Source: Vitellaria paradoxa | Lineage: Eukaryota > Streptophyta > Magnoliopsida > Ericales > Sapotaceae | Direction of reading: 5' to 3' | Assembly: GCA_019916065.1 (NCBI GenBank) | Contig: CM034239.1 | Coordinates: 48,249,812 to 48,313,811 of the forward strand | DNA length: 64,000 nt | Shown: in pieces, positions 32,179 through 43,283 of the stretch | Position numbering within the stretch: position 1 is the first letter of the stretch | How the letters are laid out: every line of letters begins with the position of its first letter | Notes under the pieces: model-generated | Databases searched by the model: none | Told to the model about the DNA's origin: nothing | Seen by the model: the letters and a program-made list of their open reading frames with translations, nothing else | Program-made: the position numbers and the translations under genes

Positions 32179-34614
32179 CTAGTCTGGTGGCTGCATAATG
32201 GGAGCTGAGGTGAGCAAACTCTTAAGTCTATCAAATGAGGCCTGACACTCTGGTGTCCAATCAAAGGGAACATCCTGGGATAGAAGGTTGCACAAAGGTC
32301 TAGCAATGGCACTGAATGATGCAATGAACCTTCTATAAAACCCAGCATGGCCAAGAAATGATCTGATATCCTTAACACATCTAGGGGTAGGAAGTTTTTG
32401 AATAATTTCCACTTTAGCTTTGTCTACTTCTATCCCCCTAGAAGACACTATGTGGCCAAGGACAATTCCATGAGTTACCATAAAGTGGCATTTTTCCCAA
32501 TTCAAAACCAAGTTTTTCTCCTCACATCTAATCAAAACCTTCTCTAAGTTTCCCAAACATGTATCAAAGTCACTGCCATATACTGAAAAGTCATCCATAA
32601 AAACTTCAAGGAATCTCTCTACAAAATCACTAAACAGACTCATCATACATCTCTGAAATGTTGCAGGAGCATTGCAAAGACCAAAAGGCATACGCCTATA
32701 TGCAAATGTGCCAAATGGGCAAGTGAATGTGGTCTTTTCCTGATCCTCCAATGCAATCTCAATCTGATTATACCCAGAGTAACCATCCAAGAAACAGTAA
32801 AATGCATGCCCTGCCACTCTTTCCAATACCTGATCTAGGAATGGAAGAGGGAAGTGATCTTTCCTTGTGACTGCATTCAACTTTCTATAATCTATGCACA
32901 TGCGCCATCCTGTTTGGATGCGCATTGGAACTAATTCCTCTTTTTCATTCTTAATCACAGTCACTCCAGATTTCTTAGGCACTACCTGAGTTGGACTCAC
33001 CCACTTAGAATCTGAGATGGGGTAGATAATTCCAGCATCCAAAAGCTTGATTACCTCCCCTCTAACAACCTCTTTCATGTTGGGGTTGAGTCTCCTTTGC
33101 ATTTGCCTAATAGGCTTGGCCTCATCCTCCAAAAATATTCTATGAGTGCAAATCAATGGACTTATTCCCTGCAGATCTGCTATAGTCCAGCCCAAAGCTC
33201 CTCTATGCTTCCTCAAGACTTCCACAAGTCTATTTTCTTGGTCCAAACTCAACTGAGATGAAATGACAGCTGGATAGGACTCTCCCTCACCTAAAAATAC
33301 ATATTTCAAGTCACTTGGCAAAGGTTTTCTCTCAGGTTTTGGTGGCTGGTCCAAAAATGACAGAGGCTTGGCTATGGACAACTCTAAAGACTCAACAGAT
33401 GGTCTCCACTGATTCATCATCAGCACTGAATTTTTCATTTCCTCAAATTCTCCTCCCTCACAATTCTCCAAGTCACAATCAGCTAGGAAATCTACTTGCT
33501 CATTATTCACTAAGGCTTTCTCCAAAGGGTCATCAAAATACTCTCTATCAAAGTGATCTTGAGTGGTTGTTTGAATCCAATCAACTTCCTCTACTTCCTC
33601 ATAATCACTCAGCTGTTTGGTCACCTTGAAGATGTTTTTCTCAATTGTCATGTTTCCAAAGGAGAACTTGATAACTCCAGTTCTACAATTGATCAAGGCA
33701 TTTGAGGTGGCCAAAAATGGTCTTCCTAGGATAACAGGTACAGCTGGTTGGTTTCCTTGAATGGGCTGAGTGTCTAGCACTATAAAGTCCACCAGAAAGT
33801 AAAAATGATCCACTTGAATCAAGACATCCTCAACCACACCCCTAGGGACTTTAACTGACCTATCAGCAAGTTGTAGTGTCACCCTAGTAGGTCTAAGTTC
33901 TCCCAACCCTAGCTGTTTGTAAACAGTGAATGGTAAGAGGTTAACACTTGCACCTAAATCTAGCAAAGCTTGATCTACCCTTTGATTCCCAATTAAGCAG
34001 GCTATGGTGGGGCAACCTGGATCTTTATATTTGGGAGGAGTTTTAAATTGCAGAATGGAGCTCACTTGTTCAGTCAAAAATGCTCTTTCTTTCACATTCA
34101 TTTTCCTCTTAACAGTACACAAATCTTTCAAAAATTTTCCATAAGATGGATTCTGTTTAATTGCATCAAATAAGGGAATATTGATTCTGACTTCTTTGAA
34201 CAATTCATAGATGTCAGAATTCAAATTCTCTTTCTTGGCTTTGTTCAATCTTTGTGGAAATGGAAGTTTTGGAACAAATTCAGATTTGTCCAAATTGGTT
34301 TTATTCAAAATCTCTTTATTTTCAAAATCTTTTTCACTCTTTTCAAACTGATTTTCCTCAGAAATTTTTTTCTTATTGTCAGAAATTTCCTCTTTATTTT
34401 CAGAATTTACCTGCTCTGTTCTCTGGATTCTGATTTGCTGCTTACTGCTATTCGAATGTTGCTTGCTGGTATTCGAATATCCCTTTGGCTGCATCAGAAT
34501 TTCCTGATTTTCTTGGCTCAGATTCTGCTTTTCCTCAAGTTTTCTGTTGTCCAACTTGCTGTCCCCAGTTAGTCTCTCATTTTGCTTCAATTCCTGCTCT
34601 TCATCCTGAAACAT
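32179..34614 (-). CDS. pol: B gag linker, protease and reverse transcriptase
   Basis: 811 codons. About 1-150 is a Q/E/K-rich linker; FPQRLNKAKKENL and CTVKRKMNVKERAFLTEQ precede protease (DLGASVNLLPF near 218). RT follows with [61 protein letters not shown] and FMDDFSVYG (near 670), then the thumb region [17 protein letters not shown]. It stops at TAG (32179-32181), where C has a tryptophan codon. The true start is in the gag frame upstream, from which this frame is offset by one base. Confidence 0.92.
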   Translation of the reverse strand: MFQDEEQELKQNERLTGDSKLDNRKLEEKQNLSQENQEILMQPKGYSNTSKQHSNSSKQQIRIQRTEQVNSENKEEISDNKKKISEENQFEKSEKDFENKEILNKTNLDKSEFVPKLPFPQRLNKAKKENLNSDIYELFKEVRINIPLFDAIKQNPSYGKFLKDLCTVKRKMNVKERAFLTEQVSSILQFKTPPKYKDPGCPTIACLIGNQRVDQALLDLGASVNLLPFTVYKQLGLGELRPTRVTLQLADRSVKVPRGVVEDVLIQVDHFYFLVDFIVLDTQPIQGNQPAVPVILGRPFLATSNALINCRTGVIKFSFGNMTIEKNIFKVTKQLSDYEEVEEVDWIQTTTQDHFDREYFDDPLEKALVNNEQVDFLADCDLENCEGGEFEEMKNSVLMMNQWRPSVESLELSIAKPLSFLDQPPKPERKPLPSDLKYVFLGEGESYPAVISSQLSLDQENRLVEVLRKHRGALGWTIADLQGISPLICTHRIFLEDEAKPIRQMQRRLNPNMKEVVRGEVIKLLDAGIIYPISDSKWVSPTQVVPKKSGVTVIKNEKEELVPMRIQTGWRMCIDYRKLNAVTRKDHFPLPFLDQVLERVAGHAFYCFLDGYSGYNQIEIALEDQEKTTFTCPFGTFAYRRMPFGLCNAPATFQRCMMSLFSDFVERFLEVFMDDFSVYGSDFDTCLGNLEKVLIRCEEKNLVLNWEKCHFMVTHGIVLGHIVSSRGIEVDKAKVEIIQKLPTPRCVKDIRSFLGHAGFYRRFIASFSAIARPLCNLLSQDVPFDWTPECQASFDRLKSLLTSAPIMQPPD
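34449..34479 (-). promoter_or_regulatory. Palindrome pair in the B gag-protease linker
   Basis: TATTCGAATG at 34449-34458 and TATTCGAATA at 34470-34479, spaced 21 bp, inside coding sequence for a serine/asparagine/lysine repeat. Confidence 0.4.
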
Positions 34615-36377
34615 GATTTCTTTTCAGAAGTGCTAAATTGCTGTTTCTGTTCACTTTCTGTTCTGCTGTCCAGTTTCTGTTTCAGCTGCATTTCCTCTTC
34701 ATTTTTCATTATTTCTTGCTCATTTTCTTCCTCAATTTCTTCAGCAGGTGGTTTGTAATCTGGCTTGACAATTTGCTTTCCACTTCTCAATGTTGAAACA
34801 GCTTGTACATGCTCCAGATTTTCATTTGCAGCAGATGAAGATGATTCACTGAAATGAACTTGGCTTGTAGGATTTGGTCTTGGCTGAGATGGAAACTTTC
34901 CTGATTCTCTGATGGTTAAAGCTTGAGTTAGCTTTGACAATTGACTTCGGATGTCTTCCATGGCCCTGTTTGTCTGCTCTTGAAACTTGGAATTCTGATT
35001 GTTGGTTCCAATCTGCCCTTGCATAAATTGTTGCAAGGTGTCTTCCAAAGATCTTTTGTGAGGTGGCTGATAAAAATTTGTATTCTGCTGAGGTTGAAAA
35101 GGCTGAGGAGGAAATGGTTGGGGTTGCACATTTTGTTGAGGTTGGTATTGTTGGTTCTGTGCTTCTGCTTTCCAAGAAAGGTTTGGATGATTTCTGTAGC
35201 CAGGGTTGTAGTTATTTGAATATGGACTATGGCCTTGCGAATATGTGTTCATCCCCTGATTTTGATTGAAGGGTCTTGCAGCTTGTGTGGGATTTGCTTG
35301 ACCATAGAGAACTTCCTTAAAAGCTGGAAGTGTTGGGCAATCATCAGTCCTGTGGTCTGCGGTTTCACACATCACACACTTCACTTCACTCTCCTTCAAT
35401 GTTTGCTTCTTTTGCTCCATCAATTCAATCTTTCTTGACAATGCAGCCAACCTAGCTCCAACATCATCTGCCTCATTGAGATGGAACTTTCCTCTATCAT
35501 TTGATCTGTCAGAAAATTCAGAACAAAATGGGGAGACTACCTCCCACTGTTTAGTGTTTTCAGCTAAAGCATCAAAGAAATGTAAAGCCTCTTCAGCAGT
35601 TTTGTCATAGAATTCACCATTACACATGGTGGCAACCAACATTTTCAGATTTGGAGTTAATGCATTATGAAAAAAATTAACAATTCTCCAAGATTCAAAA
35701 CCATGATGTGGACATGCTTGCAATAATTCCTTGAATCTTTCCCATGCTTGAGCAAATGTTTCATTGGATTTACACACAAAGTTCATTATTTGCTGTTGAA
35801 GAATCACAGTTCTATTTGCAGGAAAATACTTCTTCAAAAATTTTGTTTGCATGTCTCTCCAAGTACCTATTGATCTAGGCTCAAGTGAATTCAACCACAT
35901 TTTTGCCTTGTCTTTCAATGAAAATGGAAATAATTTAAGCCTAACCATGTCCTCATTAACATTCCTATCCATGCAAGTTCCACAAACATCTTCAAATTAT
36001 TTCATATGCATGTAAGGATTTTCTGAGTCCATGCCATGAAAAGTTGGTAAAAGCTGAATTGTTCCAGGTTTAAGATAAAAATTCTGATGTCCATTTGGAA
36101 GAACAATGCAAGATGGAGTGGTTTGTCTAGCTGGATAAAGATATTCCCGGAGAGGTCTAAGGATGTTTTGATCCATTTGATCATTCTCTCCTTGAACACT
36201 TCCTTCCGGCAGAACAGGTGGTGGTGGATCCATATGTGCAACAGAAAATTCAGATTGTGAATGTAGTGCAGCAAATTCAATCAATTCAGCAAGAGAAGAT
36301 GGAGAATGCAATTCAGATCTGTTTCCAACAAGTTTACCAGACCTTAAAAGCATAAACAGAAATTCAGACTGAAACAA
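34587..36377 (-). pseudogene. gag: B gag, interrupted by one in-frame stop
   Basis: The 36377 frame reads MLLRSGKLVGNRSEL, a proline-rich stretch, LREYLYPARQTTPS and LPTFHGMDSENPYMHMK, then TAA at 35997-35999, where C has a glutamate codon. It continues in the same frame from 35996: KLFPFSLKDKAKMWLNSLEP, DMQTKFLKKYFPANRT, ETFAQAWERFKELLQACPHHGF, EEALHFFDALAENTKQW, zinc knuckle CVMCETADHRTDDC (about 35345-35385), a Q/P-rich linker and THE STLRSGKQI box. It ends at 34587 with the pol frame already open. Confidence 0.9.
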
Positions 36378-36707
36378 AACTCCAATCTAAACTCCTAACT
36401 TCACAATTTCATCTACTGATTCACAGAGAATTGCAACTACAGCTCTCAGCAGAGAAATGCAGCCGTATTCGAATATCAGATGAAATAGATTCAAATCAGA
36501 AATTCAGGATTCAGATGCAAGCAGTTCTAAAACTAAACTAACAACTAAAACTATAAAAGAAATAGAAATAGAGATGAAACAAAGTTACTCAACAAGTTAA
36601 GCAGCTCTGTTGTTGAAAATGGTGGTGAGATGTACTGCCAGTTAATGCTCCAAAGGCTCAAAACACCATTGCTTCTCAAAGATCCCCGGCAACGGCGCCA
36701 TAAATTG
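36378..36707 (-). other. B leader and primer binding site
   Basis: Minus-strand TGGCGCCGTTGCCGGGGATC at 36681-36700 is a perfect complement to the plant tRNA-Asp(GUC) 3' end. The remaining leader is non-coding, with a single TATTCGAATA (36466-36475). Confidence 0.92.
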
Positions 36708-38226
36708 TGCTTGTTCTTGTTTAATTACCTCACTCCAAGATAAAAGCTCAAATGAAAATTCAGATTATAAATTCAAATTTAAAGAAAATGTTAAGTGAGG
36801 TAAATCAAGACAAGTTTTCCCCCAAGTGCAAGGTGTGGTTGAAGCACAAAATAACTGGTAAGTCCCAGGTCATTTCCACAGGGATCTAGGGAGTAATGAA
36901 GTGAATGACTCTAATGGAGATTAATTTGGCAAAACACAACTCACAGAAAAATGTAAAATAGAAAATTAAAATCTGATTTGGTTGGTTGATGATTTTGAAC
37001 TAACTTTCCAAAAGCAAAGTGAATTTAAACTAAAAGATTAAGTGATAAAAAAGGTTGAGCAAGGCAAGTTTAATACCAATCCGAATGAATTTCAAGTGCC
37101 AAGAGTTTATAAATTACCAAATCAATTTGTACTGATTTTTGAGAAAATTAATTTCAATTGAAACAAACCATGGATTAAACACTCAATGTGCATAACCTAT
37201 TTTAAGGACAATAGGAGTTCTAATTCTAGCAACCCACATACAACAATGTCATGAGAGTTCTAAGTTAAGCAACACCTATGAACTCATCAATAGGATATAC
37301 AAAGTTGGATTAATCGGGTCTTGAATCAATGAGTTCTAAGACACCCAGCTGCAAATTGACTTGATACTATAAGAACTCAAAGTAAATTCATGAAGTTCGG
37401 CCACTTGAGATTCATTGGAAGGGCATTACCCTTGCCTTGGCTCAAGAAATCTTAGCCGAGCATGTTAAAAAGAAGAAAAACAGAAGTGGAAATCTGATTC
37501 GAAGACATTACAATCTGAAATTGAAAGTTTAATGGATTTAGACTTGAAAATCTGATTACAGAAATTGGAATGAATTCAAAGTGTAAATCTCAAAAACTCT
37601 AATGCCGAATTGAAATTCCAATGTAAAACTATGAACTCTCAATGAATTTCTCTCCAAAACTCCCTCTACGAAATCTGAATTTTCTTCCCCAAAAATGTTC
37701 TCTGTCTTTTTTTTCGTCGCGTGGGTCTCACTCCACTTCTCTCTTTCTTCTCTCTCTCTCTCCTCTAACCGAATGTTGTCCTCATGATGGCTCCTTCTCT
37801 CTCCTATATCTTTTTTTCCTGATTTGCCCTCCCTGGATTGCAGGTTACATCACATGGGGAAGTTGGGGTCACATGGAATTCGTTGCTGTGAAGAAGCTTA
37901 TATTCGAATATAGTAAAACCATATTCGAATATGATCCTCTGCTGCAGAAATTTCCAGAATAGTAATTCTGATCTCTTTGCATTGATTTCAACTGAATTTT
38001 CTTCTTCTTCTGAAATAGCTTCAATCCTTTGATGTGTTATGCAGCATGCTTTCTTCTCAACATCCTCAATGTAGCTTAATTTCTTGTTCTTGTGATGGAA
38101 ATCAACACATATTCCACTTTGGAGATATGGAGATGAAATCTGCACAAAACATAGATTTTATGTCTTTTTATGATGTGTGCAAGTGTAATTTGAATGTATA
38201 AATATGTAACAATTGATGTCCAATCA
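36708..38226 (-). repeat. B 5' LTR
   Basis: 1,519 bp; paired TATTCGAATA at 37901-37910 and 37922-37931 (21 bp). It ends CAATCA, followed by the right target duplication GAACA. Confidence 0.95.
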
Positions 38227-38273
38227 GAACATAAAAACTAAAATTGGCGTCCCCGGCAACGGCGCCAAAAACT
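38227..38273 (-). other. Right target duplication of B, rest of A3 leader and A3 primer site
   Basis: GAACA (38227-38231), then the A leader taaaaactaaaattggcg and primer site complement tccccggcaacggcgcca (38250-38267), a full match to tRNA-Asp, unlike A1 and A2. Confidence 0.88.
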
Positions 38274-40255
38274 TGACCGCTCGTAAATAGTGCAGTGCTA
38301 ATTAACCCCCAAGTGCAAGGGTGTGCGGTGTAGTTTTAAAACTCAGTAAGTCCGAGGTCGAATCCACAGGGAAGCCTATGTGTTTCAGTTTCTAAGTTCA
38401 AATATGAATTGTAGGATTGAATTAGAATTAAAGTTGCAATTAACTTAAATTGGATTTGATAGAGTTGAAATTTGAGAAATTAAACTAAAAACAAAGTAAT
38501 TACTAATTAAAGGAATGTTTCAACTTAAATAAAATTCGAACTAATTTAAATAACTCAGCAAATTAAAATTACTAAACTTGAATTTAAAGAATAACCTAAT
38601 CTAAGAAGCAAGAGTAATTCAATAATCATCTAATTGAACTGAAATGCTTACTAAATTAAAATTCTTAAATAAGACAAGAAGATAAATTCAATTGGAGAGA
38701 TTCTAATCAGAAATTTTGAAATAATTATCACTTTTAAAATTAAACTTAACCTAATCAAATTGCAAACAGGATTTATAAGAAATTTAAAACAGTGATTTTA
38801 TCAAATTGAAATTCTAATAGAAAAGGGTTCTTGATTCAACCTTCACAATTCCAAGTAATCTGTTATTTCACCAAGGGATGATTTTAAATACAATCCATAG
38901 TTCACGTCAAAGGATCTATGGATTGTGAAAGATTTTCAATTCATTCCAAAATTCCTCGATACACAGTTTTAAATTCACGTTTCATTATGGAAAATAAAAC
39001 TGGAAAGATTTTATGATAAAAATACTCGAGTTCAAATCTAGATTAAAATTGTTTAAAAATTATCAAGAAAATTATAATCAAGAGTGTTTATCAGTGATTA
39101 CAGAGAATATGAACAAACACTCTTGTTTTCAAAGGTTTTCCAAACAACAAATCAAATTTGAAAATAGTAGATCACTTCACATAGGATTTTGAAACCCATG
39201 TGAAGGATCTACGTACATCCCTCAGTTCATAACAAATTACCCTTCATTGATTCAGTGAATCAAGAACAAAGGTTTTTACCCTAGCATGCTTTGAAACAAC
39301 TTAACAAGCTTAGATGAAGACATAACTGTTAAAGCTTCAAAAACGTAATTAAAACAGTCCTAATGAATGTAAAACCTACCTACGAACATTCAATTAATAA
39401 TAATGAATCAAAACGAAATACTAGATTAATTAAAGTTAAACCTTAAGATCAAAACGTACAGCATTCGTATCAAACTCTAAACGAAACCCTAATATTTTAA
39501 AGCATTCAAAGATTAAACAAACTAATGGCATTAATCATAAAAATCATCCACGAACATTCAAAAACTAATAAAGAGCAAGAATGAAATATTAACTTACTTG
39601 AAAACGAACTTTGAAATAAGAACTTGAGTAGCAATCGCAATGACAATCGTCTTAAAAACTTGGAGTACGTAGAGAAACATTCACGAATAATTAAAAATCT
39701 TCAAACTCTTCAAATAAATAAATAACTAAAACTAAACTTAAACCTAAGAGAAGTAGGAGAAGAGGAAGAAAAACAAAATGCAGCCGCCCCCTCATTCGGC
39801 TACACAATGTCATATATATAAGCAAACACAAAACCCTAATCATTCAAAACGCGGAGCAACAATTCCGTATAAGGGGGTCCGGACCGTCCCTCAGGGGGTC
39901 CGGACCACAGTGTATGTTTTATTCAATCGGCTGGAAGGCAAGCTTCTGTGGTCTGGACCATCAAGCAAGGGGGTCCGGACCACCAAGTGCAGTTTCTCCA
40001 TGCTTTGATCTTTCAACTTCAGCCGAGCTTTGGGAGGCTTGAGGCAACCTTGATACACTTGATTCTGCTTCGTTCCCTTTTTCATCTAGATCATTAAAAT
40101 CACTATCATCTTCAAGAATTATACCCTTTTCCCTGCAATTAGAAAGAATAGGATATAAGCAATATAATAATGATAACTTGAAGAAATAACATGCTTAAAA
40201 GTGTGAATAATGATGCAAATGACTAGTTTGTAATTACACTTTCCAAGTGTAATCA
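38274..40255 (-). repeat. LTR4: 5' LTR of A3, right edge of the A array
   Basis: 1,982 bp, TGACCGCTCG...GTGTAATCA. Palindromes at 39876/39897 (21 bp) and 39950/39972 (22 bp); TATA-like site 39812-39821. It is followed by aaaactaaac, which in the intact C LTR follows gaaatg at about 53070, so the array entered the C LTR here. Confidence 0.95.
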
Positions 40256-41429
40256 AAAACTAAACTTAACTAAAACTTGATATTAAAAAGATGGGCAAGA
40301 CAATTCCAATGCCTATCCAAATCAATCCCAAAATACCAAGAGTGAATAGATCATCAATTCTAGTTGCTCTAATTGTTTGGAGAAAATTAATTTCAAATGG
40401 TACAAGCCATAGATCAAACAAGTGATGTGCATAATCTATCATGAAGACTATAGAAGATCTAATTCTAGCAACTCCCATACATATTTGCAATAAGAGTTCT
40501 GAATTCAGCAACTTCTATGAACTCATTGATAAAATATGTAAACGAGTGTTAATCGGACATTGAACCATTGATTTCAAGAGTAATTAGATACAACTAAGAT
40601 TGATAACCAAAGAACTCAAAATTAATCCATGAAGAACGGCATCTTGGAAATCATTGGACAGGACATTGTCCTTGCCTTGGCCCAAGAAAAACTAGCCGAT
40701 CATCTTAAGAAAATGAATAACAAAAATGAAGAACAGAGACATGACCTTCAAGCTGGAAATGGAAATTACTCTTTAATTCAAAATGAAATCTAATTACATG
40801 AATGGAATTGTAAAGTGCTGAAGAACTAAAATCTAATTACAGTAAACTGAAAATTAAAATCAGAATTGAAATCCAAATCTGCAGAATCCGAAAACCAGAG
40901 AGAAAATGAAGAAGAAGAAAGCTGAAAAACTTGAAACCCCCCAAAAAAAAAACTCTCTCTCTCTAAAACTCTCCCTCTAATTGTCTGTCTCCCCCCCGTA
41001 TATCTCTCTGTGTGTATATTTCTGTCAATGTATGAGTGGATGTGGATCATGTGATGCCACCCCTCCACTCTCTCTCTTTCCTCCAGATTGCATCCCTTAA
41101 AATCTGTGAAATCACGTGGAATCTGTTTTCTGCCAACAGTCCAGTATTCGAATACTGCTTGGCTGTATTCGAATATGCATTTCCTCCTATGCTCAAGATA
41201 TTCAAATAGGATTGTGTTGTATCCTGAATCTTCTTGCTTCCATTCTTCATTCCTTCTTCTTTACACTTTAATGAGCTCAAATCCTCCTTTAATTGTGATG
41301 AAATTGTAACACATTCTTTATATTGAGGAATGAAGATGAAATCTGCACAAAACAAAAGTTTTATCTCATTTATATGCTATGTAAAAGTGTAATTAAGTGA
41401 ATAAAAGTGTAGTAAATTAAGTCCAATCA
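40256..41429 (-). repeat. C 3' LTR, right portion
   Basis: Matches 53072-54251 with few differences, mostly C/T changes and single-base indels. Paired TATTCGAATA at 41145-41154 and 41166-41175 (21 bp), a CACGTG box at 41113-41118, and TATA-like motifs near 40998 and 41016. Confidence 0.93.
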
Positions 41430-41466
41430 CACCCCCCAACTACAACATTACTAGTCCCTAGTAATG
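41430..41466 (-). other. 3' polypurine tract and hairpin of C
   Basis: AGTTGGGGGGTG next to the LTR and a perfect 9-bp hairpin CATTACTAG-GGA-CTAGTAATG (41446-41466), as in B. Confidence 0.88.
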
Positions 41467-43283
41467 CCTAAAAGAGGAAGGCTACTTTAAAAACAATCAA
41501 AATCTTCATGTTTTGAGCTTGCAATCCTTTGAAGATTATCCTAAAAATGGCATCTTAAATTCTAAATGAATGATAAATCATCATCACAGAATATTAATCA
41601 ATATCTCAAGCCAAGACATTTAAGATAACAATTTAAAATCATGAAATTCTATGTGGTATGTGAAACTTGCTAAACATTTGAACCAAGTATGAAAATTCAG
41701 CTAACTTGTTAACTCAACATAGATCTCCAAGATCAAACTCTATCTTGAACTTTGCACCATACTACTTCCCCAAGCTTCAACTTCAAAATCTCACCTTGAA
41801 ATTCACTCACAAGAAAATGAAGCACACAAGGTTTCTCTCAAGATGCCCCCTTTTTTTTTAAAGAGTAAATGTAAATCAAATTCTAGGAAGGTGCATCTAC
41901 AAGTCAAAAACGGTAATCAAGAAAGAAAATTGACTTAACATAACTCCATGAAAGGATGATGTGTAAAGAGTGATTATTTAACTTCACTGAGTCTTTTAAC
42001 ATTCAAAACTCTAAGATTGTTCATCAATTCCCCTGAATCAATTAGGACTTTTTCTAGGTTGTAATGGAGGTCATTTGCGTAAAGTGAGGTTTTTCCAAAA
42101 GAAAGGATTAAGAATTCAAAAGAATCTTTTTGGAAAGCACCTAGTAATGATGTCCTAACCTTCCATACCTTTTCAGCATATTCCTTCCCTTTTCTGCTAT
42201 GTGAGAAATTTTTTTTTTTTTTTTTTGAAATGGAAATGGATGAAACATGAATAATCTTCAATTCTGTTATTCCTTCAGTTTTTCTTTTCAAAAGTTCACT
42301 CTTCTTCTTTTCAACCTTCCTCCAATACTTTTGCATTCACCATCACATTTCCCTTTTCTAATTATTCTTTGTTTTATTCTCTTTACCCTCTCTATTCATT
42401 TCCTCTATGCAATCCAAAAAGATATAACATAATAGGGATGGCTTGAGAGCATTTATTTCAAGGTAAAGGGAATGATGTGGTAAATAAAAAAAATATAAAT
42501 GCTCACATGAGGCTCAAATTGGGTTGCTAAGGTACTGTTAATGAACAATGGAAATTCAAAGGCCCAATTAAAGAAAAGATGGCCTAATGTCATTTTCAGG
42601 TTTCTTTCCAAACAATTATAAAGCCTAAACATCAAAATTTCAGCTAAGTTCCTTCATCACTCTTATGACATCCAAAGCAAAATAATGTATGTGGAGTTAT
42701 TGAAAGAGAATGAGGGAAAAAAATAAATAATAACCCTATAGAGGTTTGAGAATGAATATAATCCTCTCAAGAAAAACAAGCTAAAAGGCTCAATTCCTCA
42801 CTTGGGTTCAAGTCTCCACTTTATCCGGGAATTAATACAATACATCATTCAATTAACAAGTTCTTTCATGAGTATCTATGTTTAAGTTAACAAATCAAAA
42901 GCTAAATTCATTCACAACCAATTCTTCAATAAAGCAAACTAAACATATCAACACATTTCAGATTCCAAACTGAAATCTCAAAATTCAGCAATCGGCATCA
43001 ACTAAAATTCTAGGCTATGACATTTCATCCATTCAAAAACAAAAGAGCCCATTTCAACCAAATAGATCACAACACAACCCCAATGCTCAAAATGGATTTT
43101 TCAACAAAATAGCATTCAAATTCAGAATTCAAAGTCATTCAAGTTCAAAATAACAAAATCAGAACAGAAGAAAAAAAATAAATAAAACAAAAGAAACTGT
43201 TTTCTGATGTCAGAACATGGCTTTAAATTTTTCCTAACAATTCATTCACTGATTCCAGCTTTATGGATCAAAAACAGTAGACT
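41467..43283 (-). other. C 3' non-coding region
   Basis: No supported gene. T runs at 41849-41858 and 42209-42226. About 42520-42840 holds blocks shared with A and B (atggcctaatgtca, ccaaagcaaaataatg, caagtctccacttta). Confidence 0.7.

Larger units (their letters stand above)
24733..38226 (-). mobile_element. Element B: complete Athila-like retrotransposon nested in A3
   Basis: Two LTRs of about 1.52 kb, a 5-bp target duplication, tRNA-Asp primer site, polypurine tract, gag, PR-RT-RNaseH-IN and a full-length extra ORF, all on the minus strand. Its LTRs differ at only a handful of positions, several of them C/T changes, so it is the youngest insertion here. gag carries one in-frame TAA, pol one in-frame TAG, and the gag and pol frames are offset by one base. 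Confidence 0.95.
1..40255 (-). mobile_element. Family A Athila-like LTR retrotransposon array (three internal regions, four LTRs)
   Basis: The sequence shows LTR - internal - LTR - internal - truncated LTR - gag remnant - LTR, all in minus orientation and sharing LTRs instead of being separate insertions. LTR2 to LTR3 start-to-start is 10,962 bp. The array is interrupted by element B at 24733-38226. The right end (LTR4) abuts sequence that matches the interior of the element C LTR, so the array is inserted in C; the left end lies outside the window. PBS, polypurine tract, PR, RT, RNase H, integrase and an extra 3' ORF place it in Ty3/gypsy, Athila type. Every copy carries coding damage. Confidence 0.9.

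Noticed and set aside
34587..34614. Programmed frameshift between gag and pol in B
   Set aside because: C has gag and protease in one frame and no canonical slippery heptamer is visible; a one-base loss in B is simpler.
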